Assembly (NCBI GenBank): GCA_003168265.1 | Contig: PMSV01000009.1 | Location: 18,859-82,858, forward strand | Source: Chitinophagaceae bacterium | GTDB taxonomy: Bacteria > Bacteroidota > Bacteroidia > Chitinophagales > Chitinophagaceae | Direction of reading: 5' to 3' | Length of the DNA: 64,000 bases | Shown here: in pieces, positions 8,935 to 17,430 of the stretch | Layout of the letters: every line of letters begins with the position of its first letter | How positions within the stretch are numbered: the first letter of the stretch is position 1 | Made by a program: the position numbers and the translations under genes | The notes under the pieces: model-generated | What the model saw: the letters and a program-made list of their open reading frames with translations, nothing else | Databases searched by the model: none | What the model was told of the DNA's origin: nothing

Positions 8935-10647
8935 CTATTTCCCAATTCCCTGAATAGTAGCCATCCTTTCAGCAGGAGTAAGAGGAGCGCGCCAGGAATG
9001 GTCGTAGGGTTGGAAAAAAGGGCTGTCAAGAAGTTCCATCAGGCTGATCTTCTCATCCATATAATCTACTATTTTTCTAAAAGCCTCCTTGTTTTCCTTT
9101 CTCAGGATCATCAGGACCGAATTGATGCCCGCTTTTGCCGCAATGGGAACTCCCCCGCCCAGTTCGGCCCAATGTCCTCCAAGCAATAGTCCCTTCACCG
9201 GAGTCTGGTAATGGGCGATCTTATTTTGCATATTCTTTCGGCCCGGTTTGGCGCCCATCATCGATCCATTCCTGTTTCCTGTATAACGCCAATGAGTGAC
9301 CGGAGTTGCCACTTCATAGAAAAGTATATGGGAACGAAGGCCAGGGGCGATCTTCTCCTCGACCCTGCCGATCAGCGCTTCCGCAATTTCAATTTTCAGT
9401 TTATTGTAATCCGTTCCACGGATATAATTGCCCTCCTTGTCTTTCCCCGTCTGCCATTCATTATTGAAATCCATGTAGGCGGGCATATAAATGGTAAGTG
9501 TCCCCATGCCTTCAGGTGCAAGCGAGGGATCGCGAAGCGAGGGGGGCAAAATACTGAGTTCGCTCTTCAACGGGTCACCGCTCGCAAAAGCATCAAAGGA
9601 TTCATTTTCGTCGACAAGATGCAGTAGTTCTTCCCGGAATCCCAGGCTTTCGGTCGTACAGTCCAGGGCAATGGAAACCGTCACTGAAGAGGGATATAGT
9701 TCTGCCTGTTTGAGCTTCAGTTTAAGTTTTTCCGGAATAATGTTCTTAGGCAGCATTTTTTCATAGAGTGTTTCCAGGTCGCAGGCAGCGATCACGTATT
9801 TACTTCGAACGCTATATTCTTTTCCATCCCTTATGAATTTAACGCCCTCACAGCGGTTACCGTTAAGAATAATTTCCTTCACCGTACTCTTTAAGAACAG
9901 ATCATTCCGGAAAAAGCCTACGACATGCTGAAGCCAGTGGGGTATGGATTGACTTCCTCCCTTGGGGGGACTCTGGAAATCACCGAAATAAGCCCAGCCG
10001 ATCGGCACCAGGCAACCCAAAAGTTCGGTATCCGAGGCAAATAGCCGGTGTAATCTTTTGTCTTTAAAAAATTTGTTGAGCCCCGTTTCCAGGCCTTTTT
10101 CGCCCGTAAATCTCAGGTAGGGGATAAAGGGAATACCGAAAGAAATCAGTTTTTTTTTGTTTTTAAGCTTCTCCCAAAAATTCATGGATTCCTCTGAACG
10201 AAACACCGAACTAAAATTGTGAAAAGAATGGCCAAGCTTGTATGCTGCCTTGAAAAAACGGAGGATTCCCTGTTTTTCATGCGGAAAATCAGCGATCAAT
10301 TGGTCCCTTAACTCATCCGGATTATTGGTAAGGAGGTAATCAAACCCCTCTCCCTTGTATCTTCTGATCCTTTCCTGGGGTTTGGCAGCGGGATAGTCCC
10401 CTCCGATTATATCGAAGATCTTAAACACCATGCCACCCGGGAAACACTGATTAAGCCAGTGAATGGCCGTATCGAAGAGAAAATTTTTTCTTCTGAATCC
10501 TGCCAGGTATCCCCCTGGCCTGGGTTCTCTTTCCAAAACACAGACAGAATAACCCAACTTGCTCAGTAAGGCGGCAGCCGTCAGCCCCCCTACTCCGGAT
10601 CCGATAACTATGACATCATAAGAAGGCTTCAGTGCCGGCATTTGCAT
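8935..10647 (-). CDS. CrtI/phytoene-desaturase-like FAD oxidoreductase (1)
   Basis: A ~570-residue flavoprotein. The N-terminus has the dinucleotide-binding motif VIGSGVGGLTAA followed by the acidic residue region VLEREPRPGGYLAGF. The C-terminus has GLLLGGHWAELGGGVPIA, the second FAD-contacting motif of the phytoene desaturase / carotene isomerase family. ATG at 10647 is preferred; the frame extends to an ATG at 10668 and also has ATG at 10641. In flexirubin and aryl-polyene loci such enzymes may desaturate or isomerise the polyene; the actual substrate is unknown. It is transcribed away from the GT2 gene, so the 85-nt gap at 10648-10732 probably holds divergent promoters. A clear consensus was not seen there. 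Confidence 0.85.
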   Translation of the reverse strand: MQMPALKPSYDVIVIGSGVGGLTAAALLSKLGYSVCVLEREPRPGGYLAGFRRKNFLFDTAIHWLNQCFPGGMVFKIFDIIGGDYPAAKPQERIRRYKGEGFDYLLTNNPDELRDQLIADFPHEKQGILRFFKAAYKLGHSFHNFSSVFRSEESMNFWEKLKNKKKLISFGIPFIPYLRFTGEKGLETGLNKFFKDKRLHRLFASDTELLGCLVPIGWAYFGDFQSPPKGGSQSIPHWLQHVVGFFRNDLFLKSTVKEIILNGNRCEGVKFIRDGKEYSVRSKYVIAACDLETLYEKMLPKNIIPEKLKLKLKQAELYPSSVTVSIALDCTTESLGFREELLHLVDENESFDAFASGDPLKSELSILPPSLRDPSLAPEGMGTLTIYMPAYMDFNNEWQTGKDKEGNYIRGTDYNKLKIEIAEALIGRVEEKIAPGLRSHILFYEVATPVTHWRYTGNRNGSMMGAKPGRKNMQNKIAHYQTPVKGLLLGGHWAELGGGVPIAAKAGINSVLMILRKENKEAFRKIVDYMDEKISLMELLDSPFFQPYDHSWRAPLTPAERMATIQGIGK

Positions 10648-10732
10648 GAGGAAAGATACGGATATCAATCAGGATTTAAGTCCTATTTGTACTGTAATAA
10701 TAAAACTTCAACAATCCCTGCTCACCTGAAGG

Positions 10733-12010
10733 ATGCCCATTAATTTTGCAGATCAATATATGATGATCACCCCTTTCTTGGACCCGAATAGTGAAAATGA
10801 CCCGATTGCCACGGATAGCAGTGCCGATCGATTCAGGCGGCTGAATTGCTGTGTCATTATTCCAACCTATAACAATGCCTCCACAATCGCCGCCGTGATC
10901 AGGGATGTAAGTAAATATACAAAAGCAATCCTGGTGATCAATGACGGTTCCTACGACGGCACGGCGAAAATTGCATCTTCATTTCCATATGTCAGGGTCT
11001 GGGGTTATGAAAAAAACAGGGGCAAAGGCTGGGCAATCCGCAAGGGCTTTGAACTTGCGCGGGAATCCGGATATGATTTTGCTATCACCATCGATTCCGA
11101 CGGCCAGCACTATGCCAGGGACCTATCTGCATTTCTGGACCAGCTTGAAAAGGAAAAGAAAGCAATCATCATCGGGGAAAGGGACCTGAATCAGGCCAAT
11201 GTGCCGGGGAAAAGCAGTTTTGGAAATCGGTTTTCCAATTTTTGGTTTAAGGTGGAGACCGGTATCACGCTGGAAGATACTCAATCAGGATACCGATTAT
11301 ATCCGCTCCTACCCCTTGAAAAGATCAGGTTCAGGTCAATTAAATATGAATTTGAGGTGGAAGTGATCGTCAGGGCTGCCTGGGCGGGGGTGAAAGTATA
11401 TTCCATACCCGTCTCCGTTTATTATCCTCCAAAAGAAGAAAGGGTATCCCATTTCAGGCCTTGGAAGGATACGATTCGAATCAGCTTCCTGAATAGCCTG
11501 CTTGTCCTGGAGACCTTTATCTACGTTAGGCCCCTTCGCTTCTTCAGGACAATTTTCACACCTGGTCAGGGCAGGGAATATATTAGAAAGCACCTTCTTC
11601 AGGTCAATCAGCCGGACCATATCAAAGCGATTTCAGTAGGTTTCGGGTTCTTAATGGGGATCATGCCGATCTGGGGATTCCAGTTGATCACGGCCATCGC
11701 CCTGTCCATTCTCTTCAAGCTGAATAAGGCCCTTGTCATCGTCGCAGCGCATATCAGTTTTGCTCCCTTTATTCCATTTATCATTTATTTAAGTTTTAAA
11801 GCGGGCAGCTATTGGGTGGGTGATAAGGCCCGCCAGGTAATTTATAACCGGCATATGGGCCTGTCTTCCATCAGGCACCATTTTTATCAATACCTGGCAG
11901 GGAGCCTGACCCTGGCATTACTTGCAGGCATTTCCGGAGGAATAATTACTTATTTGCTGATCAAATTGCTTAAACTGTGGCCGGCTTCCCCGAATTCCCA
12001 TACCGGATGA
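10733..12010 (+). CDS. Glycosyltransferase family 2 fused to a DUF2062 membrane domain
   Basis: A 425-residue protein. Residues ~38-260 form a GT2 (dolichol-phosphate-mannose-synthase-like) domain with CVIIPTYNNAST, VINDGSYDGT, the metal-binding TIDSDGQH and a GYRLYP acceptor motif. Residues ~295-420 form a DUF2062 domain with hydrophobic segments (GFLMGIMPIWGFQLITAIALS). The fusion suggests a membrane-bound sugar transferase using a lipid or polyene acceptor. It is first in a long + strand series, followed 37 nt later by the MMPL fusion gene. ATG at 10733 is used; a later ATG pair near residue 10 is possible. Confidence 0.88.
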   Translation: MPINFADQYMMITPFLDPNSENDPIATDSSADRFRRLNCCVIIPTYNNASTIAAVIRDVSKYTKAILVINDGSYDGTAKIASSFPYVRVWGYEKNRGKGWAIRKGFELARESGYDFAITIDSDGQHYARDLSAFLDQLEKEKKAIIIGERDLNQANVPGKSSFGNRFSNFWFKVETGITLEDTQSGYRLYPLLPLEKIRFRSIKYEFEVEVIVRAAWAGVKVYSIPVSVYYPPKEERVSHFRPWKDTIRISFLNSLLVLETFIYVRPLRFFRTIFTPGQGREYIRKHLLQVNQPDHIKAISVGFGFLMGIMPIWGFQLITAIALSILFKLNKALVIVAAHISFAPFIPFIIYLSFKAGSYWVGDKARQVIYNRHMGLSSIRHHFYQYLAGSLTLALLAGISGGIITYLLIKLLKLWPASPNSHTG

Positions 12011-12047
12011 ATGGCAGCCGGATTAAATCCTGGAAGGGAGAAAGACT

Positions 12048-15000
12048 ATGGAGCGATTATTTATTCGCATATATCAGTTCTTGCTAAAACGGCCTGTAAC
12101 TTTCTGGATAAGCTTTCTGGGCAGTTTTGCATTCATCGGTTTTTTTGCCACCCGGATCCATCTCGAAGAAGACATCTCTAAAGTCCTTCCCAAAGACAAG
12201 AAGATAGAAAAGCTCAACCAGGTCTTTCAGAATTCCAGGTTCCTGGATAAGCTGGTACTGATGGTCTCCCTTAAGGATAGCATGGCCGCAGCCAGGCCTG
12301 ACTCACTGGTGGAATTTGCAGACTCATTTGCCATTGCAGCAAGAAAGCAGCTTTCGCCCTATATGAAAAAGCTGAACGACCGGGTCAATGACAGCCTGAC
12401 CCTGGATCTGTTTGGAACCATCTATGATCATCTGCCCATTTATCTGGAAGATAACGACTATAATAAAATTGACAGCCTGATCCGTCCTGAAAAATTGCCC
12501 GGGCTGCTTTCCTCCGATATCAAAACACTGATGTCTCCGGCCGGACTGGCTCTCAAGTCTATGATCAGCCAGGACCCTTTAGGCATCTCCTATCTCGGCC
12601 TGAAAAAATTGCAGCAACTTCAGTATGATGAAAACTACGAGCTCTATGACGACTATGTGATGACCAGGGACCATCGTTACCTTCTGATGTTCATCCTTCC
12701 TGCCTATTCCCCCAACAATACCGGGAAGAATGAAAAATTACTGAGAGGGATCGAATCCATTACGGAAAAGCTCAACCAGTCAGGATTCCCCAATGTCGAG
12801 GCGGAATATTTCGGTGCGGCTGCCGTTTCGGTTGGCAACGCGCTTCAATTGCGAAAGGACTCCTTTTACACTCAGGGGATAACCGTATTCTTTCTCATAT
12901 TCTTCATCGGGCTCTATTTCCGAAAAAAAAGCGCCCCCTTCATCATCCTTATACCCGTGCTTTACGGAGCGCTCTTTGCACTTGCTGCCATTTATTTCAT
13001 CAGGGGGACTATTTCGGTCATTGCATTAGGCGCGGGATCGGTCGTGCTCGGAGTCGCAGTGAATTATTCCCTGCATGTATTCAATCATTACAGGCATACA
13101 AAAAGAATCCGGGATGTACTTCAGGATCTCACGATGCCCCTTACCGTTGGAAGTTCGACCACCATCGGTGGTTTTCTCTGTCTTGAATTCCTCGAATCCG
13201 AAATGCTCAAAGACCTGGGCTTATTTGCGGCCTTCAGCCTTATTGGCGCATCTCTTTGCTCCCTGATCTTCCTCCCGCATATCATGGCAACCAGGAAGGA
13301 GCAGAAAATGCATAAGAAGCTGGAGAATTCCTGGATCGACAAAATGGCCACTTACAGGCCGGAGTACAATAAATTTCTCGTAATTCTCATCTTGCTGCTT
13401 ACCGTCGTCTTTTTCCACTATGCGCAGAATGTCGGATTCGAGACCGACCTGGCCAGCATGAATTATATGCCGGAACCTTTGAAAGAAGCCCAGGACAGGC
13501 TCAACCGCATCAATACTTTTTCACTCCAATCAGTTTACCTCGTGAGTGAGGGAAGCAACCTTCAGCAGGCGCTGGAAAAAAACGAAAGGGTTTCCGGTCA
13601 GATCGAAGAGATGAAGAAAAAAGGAATCGTGAATAAATATTCAGGAGTATCTTCATTGATCGTTTCCGATTCCCTTCAGAAAAAGAAGATCGAAAAATGG
13701 AATACTTACTGGACGGTGGAGAAAAAGAAAACCCTGCTAACAGGCCTTGAAACAGAGGGAGCGAAATTGCATTTTTCTCCCCATGCATTTGATCTTTTTC
13801 GCAATCTGCTCAATGCTCAATTTCAGCCTGTGGATAAGGAGGCCTTTAATTCCTTTCGTAAAAACCTGCTGGATGATTATATTACGGAGAAACCTGGCCA
13901 CGCAACCGTGGTTACCATGGTTAAGGTAGGATCCTCATCGAATAAGGATTCGGTTTACAGGCGATTCGACAACGACCCCGAAACAACCGTGCTCGACAAG
14001 CAATACCTTACCACGAAGTTCATACAAGTCATAAACAATGATTTCACCAGCATCGCCTGGATGTCCTCCATCCTGGTCTTCGGAGTTCTATTACTTACCT
14101 ATGGAAGGATCGAACTGACCCTGATCTCCTTCGTGCCCATGTTCATTACATTCATCTGGATACTGGGGATCATGGGGATCTTCGGGATGCAGTTCAATAT
14201 CATTAATATCATCATCAGTGCATTCATCTTTGGATTGGGCGATGATTACAGCCTCTTCATCATGGACGGACTGCTCCAGGAATATAAATCAGGAAAGAAA
14301 AACCTTTCCTCCTTCAAATCCTCGATCATACTTTCCGCGGTGACGACCATCGCCGGGCTGGGAGTGCTCATTTTTGCCAAACATCCGGCCCTGAAATCCA
14401 TCGCCGTCATATCCATCGTTGGGATTGCCTGTGTGGTGATCATGTCCCAGATACTAATTCCCTTCCTATACAATCTGCTGATACGGAACCGGGTTAACAA
14501 ACATCTCTTTCCCTGGACCTTTACAGGTTTGTTTAAATCCATTTTTGCCTTCGGATATTTCATCATCGGCACGGTCATTCTCAGCATCCTTGGTTTGATC
14601 CTGGTTAAACTCAATCCTTTCCGGAAGGAAAGAGGGAAATGGCTCTACCATGCCTGCATTGCGGGTTATAGCTGGTCCCTGATGTATATCATGTTTAATG
14701 TAAAGAAGAAGATCATCAACCCGGGGAAAGAGCGGTTTTCAAAGCCGGCGGTCATCATTTGCAACCACCAGTCCGAACTCGATATCCTCTGCACAGCCAT
14801 GCTCCACCCCAAGCTGATCCTGTTTACAAACCAACGGGTCTGGAAATCCTCTGTTTCGGGATTTCTTGTACGCATGGCGGACTACTATCCTGTAGTTTAC
14901 GGGGCGGACTCAAGCATTGAACAGGTGGCCGACCGCATCAGGCATGGTTATTCTGTTGTGGTATTTCCTGAGGGAACCCGTTCCGACGACGGGAAGATCA

Positions 15001-15932
15001 GGAGATTTCACAAAGGCGCATTTTATCTCGCCGAAACCCTTCAACTCGACATTCTCCCCCTGATCATCCATGGGACCCATTATACCATGTCCAAAAAAGA
15101 CACCCTGCTAAAGAACGGCCGGGTTACCCTCAAATTCCTGCCGAGGATCAGCCCGTCTGATCCCTCTTACGGTGCCGGGTATGTGGAAAGGACAAAGAGG
15201 ATCAGCAGTCATTTCAAAGCGGAATATGAGAAGCTAAGAGCGGCAAATGAGACTCCTGATTATTTCAGGGAGCAACTCATCTACAATTATATCTATAAGG
15301 GGCCGGTCCTGGAATGGTACATGCGCATCAAGACCAGGCTGGAAAAGAATTATAAACTCTTCCATGACCTGCTGCCAAAAAACGGCCATATCCTTGATGC
15401 CGGTTGCGGCTATGGATTCATGAGCTATATGCTGCATTTCGCAGGCCCGGATAGAACCATCACCGGCATTGATTATGATGAGGACAAAATCGAAACTGCC
15501 CGGCATAATTTCAGCCGCGACCCCCACAAACTCCATTTCCTGCATGCGGATCTCAGCAGCTTCAATTGGGAGCGCTATGACGGGATCGTGCTGGCCGATG
15601 TCCTGCATTATATGAATCGATCCGACCAAAAACAGGTGATTGAAAATTGTTTGAATAGCCTGAATGAAAACGGGGTGTTGATCATAAGGGATGGGAATGC
15701 CGAAATGAGGGCCAAACACCTGGGCACCAGACTGACCGAATTTTTTTCCACCAGGCTATTTTCATTTAACAAGACGACCCAAAGCGGCCTGTCCTTTTTA
15801 ACCGGGAATTTTATTCACGAAATAGCACTTCAGCACCGGTTCGAATGCTCGGAAATTGACGAGACCCGTTACACTTCCAATATGATTTTTATAATCAAAA
15901 AGCCAACCTTCTTGGTCCATGCAGCCAATTGA
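12048..15932 (+). CDS. Trifunctional MMPL exporter / lysophospholipid-type acyltransferase / SAM methyltransferase
   Basis: A 1294-residue three-part protein. Residues 1-~870 are an RND/MMPL exporter with two matching halves, each with clustered membrane helices and an exported loop; GLGDDYSLFIMDG and VLGVAVNYSLHVFNHY mark the equivalent helices. Residues ~890-1070 are a PlsC-type acyltransferase with His907 and Asp912 (NHQSELD, the HX4D site) and the FPEGTRS box at 973-979. Residues ~1105-1290 are a class I methyltransferase with DAGCGYG from Asp1117. It is the likely exporter of the aryl polyene, with acylation and methylation built in. It overlaps the following oxidoreductase by 14 nt, implying coupled translation. 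Confidence 0.92.
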   Translation: MERLFIRIYQFLLKRPVTFWISFLGSFAFIGFFATRIHLEEDISKVLPKDKKIEKLNQVFQNSRFLDKLVLMVSLKDSMAAARPDSLVEFADSFAIAARKQLSPYMKKLNDRVNDSLTLDLFGTIYDHLPIYLEDNDYNKIDSLIRPEKLPGLLSSDIKTLMSPAGLALKSMISQDPLGISYLGLKKLQQLQYDENYELYDDYVMTRDHRYLLMFILPAYSPNNTGKNEKLLRGIESITEKLNQSGFPNVEAEYFGAAAVSVGNALQLRKDSFYTQGITVFFLIFFIGLYFRKKSAPFIILIPVLYGALFALAAIYFIRGTISVIALGAGSVVLGVAVNYSLHVFNHYRHTKRIRDVLQDLTMPLTVGSSTTIGGFLCLEFLESEMLKDLGLFAAFSLIGASLCSLIFLPHIMATRKEQKMHKKLENSWIDKMATYRPEYNKFLVILILLLTVVFFHYAQNVGFETDLASMNYMPEPLKEAQDRLNRINTFSLQSVYLVSEGSNLQQALEKNERVSGQIEEMKKKGIVNKYSGVSSLIVSDSLQKKKIEKWNTYWTVEKKKTLLTGLETEGAKLHFSPHAFDLFRNLLNAQFQPVDKEAFNSFRKNLLDDYITEKPGHATVVTMVKVGSSSNKDSVYRRFDNDPETTVLDKQYLTTKFIQVINNDFTSIAWMSSILVFGVLLLTYGRIELTLISFVPMFITFIWILGIMGIFGMQFNIINIIISAFIFGLGDDYSLFIMDGLLQEYKSGKKNLSSFKSSIILSAVTTIAGLGVLIFAKHPALKSIAVISIVGIACVVIMSQILIPFLYNLLIRNRVNKHLFPWTFTGLFKSIFAFGYFIIGTVILSILGLILVKLNPFRKERGKWLYHACIAGYSWSLMYIMFNVKKKIINPGKERFSKPAVIICNHQSELDILCTAMLHPKLILFTNQRVWKSSVSGFLVRMADYYPVVYGADSSIEQVADRIRHGYSVVVFPEGTRSDDGKIRRFHKGAFYLAETLQLDILPLIIHGTHYTMSKKDTLLKNGRVTLKFLPRISPSDPSYGAGYVERTKRISSHFKAEYEKLRAANETPDYFREQLIYNYIYKGPVLEWYMRIKTRLEKNYKLFHDLLPKNGHILDAGCGYGFMSYMLHFAGPDRTITGIDYDEDKIETARHNFSRDPHKLHFLHADLSSFNWERYDGIVLADVLHYMNRSDQKQVIENCLNSLNENGVLIIRDGNAEMRAKHLGTRLTEFFSTRLFSFNKTTQSGLSFLTGNFIHEIALQHRFECSEIDETRYTSNMIFIIKKPTFLVHAAN

Positions 15933-17430
15933 TATCATAATCATCGGAAGTGGCATCGGTGGATTGGTCTGCGCAAACCTGCTGGCAAAGGAGGGATATA
16001 CTGTCTGCGTATTGGAAAAGAACAGGCAGACCGGGGGCTGCTTGCAAATTTTTTCCAGGGACAAGAGGATCTTTGATTCCTCCGTCCATTATATCGGCGG
16101 ATTGGGAAAGGGTCAGAACCTTTATCAGATATTCCATTGGTTGGGCATCATGGATCAATTGAAGTTGGAAAAAATGGAGGAATCAGCATTCGATAAGATC
16201 CTGATCGGCAATGACCCGGTAGAATATCCCCTGGCCCAGGGATATGAGCGATTTAAAGAAAACCTGCTTCTTCATTTTCCTGATGAATCGGCAGCGATCC
16301 GGAATTATAGTGAGGCCCTGCAGTCGGTATGCGGTAAATTTCCCCTATACAATCTTCGAAGCGGGGGCCAGTATAGTGAAAAACAGGAAGTTCTTGAAAT
16401 CGATGCAAAGGAATTTATCGATTCCCTGACTGCAAACCCCAAGTTGAGGTCCGTGCTGGCCGGAAACAATATTCTTTATGCCGGTGAAGGAGGCAAAACC
16501 CCTTTTTACATTCATGCCCTCGTAACCAACAGTTACATCGAAAGCTCCTGGAAATGCATCAACGGAGGTTCCCAGATCGCCAGGCTGCTCGCAAAAAATA
16601 TCAGGGCCCTCGGAGGGATGGTGCTTACGGGCAAAAAAGTAACCCATATTCAAGAGGAAGGGGGGAGAATCGCTTCGGTCCGGACAGCCGATGGTGGCGA
16701 CTACAAAGCACAAATTTTCATATCGGCCATCCACCCGGACCAGGCCCTGCAGATGTTACCAACAAGCCAGCTACGACCCGCATTCAGAAGACGGATGCAC
16801 CAACTGGAGAATTCGGTTTCCTGTTTTTCAATCAATATCAGTTTAAAAAAGAACAGTTTCCCCTACCTGAGACATAATTGTTACTGGCACCGGGAAGGAA
16901 GGACCTGGGATATGCAGCAGTACACAAAACCGGAATGGCCTCTTGGCTATGCACTCTTTACTTCACCAGGGATCGGAACTGATCAATATGCGGAAACCTT
17001 ATCCATCCTGACCTATATGAGAACGGAGGAGCTAAGCCCCTGGGCTTCCACCTTCCACACCGACCCGCCTTCTGCGGGAAGGGGTGAAAGCTATGAGCAA
17101 TTCAAAGCCGGGCGCGCCGAAATTCTTTTAAAGCTGGTACAGGAAAGGTTTCCCCAATTGGAAAATGCCATACAGTCCTGCTATATCGCCACTCCCCTAT
17201 CCTATCGGGATTATCTGGGGACAAGCGACGGTTCCCTTTATGGCATTGCGAAAGATTCAAAAGATCCTGTTAAAACACTGATCTCCCCCAAAACAAAATT
17301 GCCTAATTTTTATTTTACAGGTCAGAATCTCAACCTTCATGGTATATTGGGTGCAAGTATCACAGCTCTGGCAACCTGCAATGAAATCCTGGGAAATGAA
17401 AGCCTGACAGACAAAATCGCAAATGCTTAA
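15919..17430 (+). CDS. CrtI/phytoene-desaturase-like FAD oxidoreductase (2)
   Basis: A 503-residue flavoprotein. It has IIGSGIGGLVCANLL at residues ~8-22, then VLEKNRQTGG, the family's acidic ribose-binding segment, and DSSVHYIGGLG. The C-terminal motif is NFYFTGQNLNLHGILGASITA, the second FAD site. It is distantly similar to the divergent gene at 8935-10647 but not a recent copy. It is translationally linked on both sides, overlapping the MMPL fusion by 14 nt and the C45 hydrolase by 8 nt. It probably oxidises, isomerises or saturates the polyene chain; no substrate can be named from sequence. Confidence 0.87.
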   Translation: MQPIDIIIIGSGIGGLVCANLLAKEGYTVCVLEKNRQTGGCLQIFSRDKRIFDSSVHYIGGLGKGQNLYQIFHWLGIMDQLKLEKMEESAFDKILIGNDPVEYPLAQGYERFKENLLLHFPDESAAIRNYSEALQSVCGKFPLYNLRSGGQYSEKQEVLEIDAKEFIDSLTANPKLRSVLAGNNILYAGEGGKTPFYIHALVTNSYIESSWKCINGGSQIARLLAKNIRALGGMVLTGKKVTHIQEEGGRIASVRTADGGDYKAQIFISAIHPDQALQMLPTSQLRPAFRRRMHQLENSVSCFSINISLKKNSFPYLRHNCYWHREGRTWDMQQYTKPEWPLGYALFTSPGIGTDQYAETLSILTYMRTEELSPWASTFHTDPPSAGRGESYEQFKAGRAEILLKLVQERFPQLENAIQSCYIATPLSYRDYLGTSDGSLYGIAKDSKDPVKTLISPKTKLPNFYFTGQNLNLHGILGASITALATCNEILGNESLTDKIANA

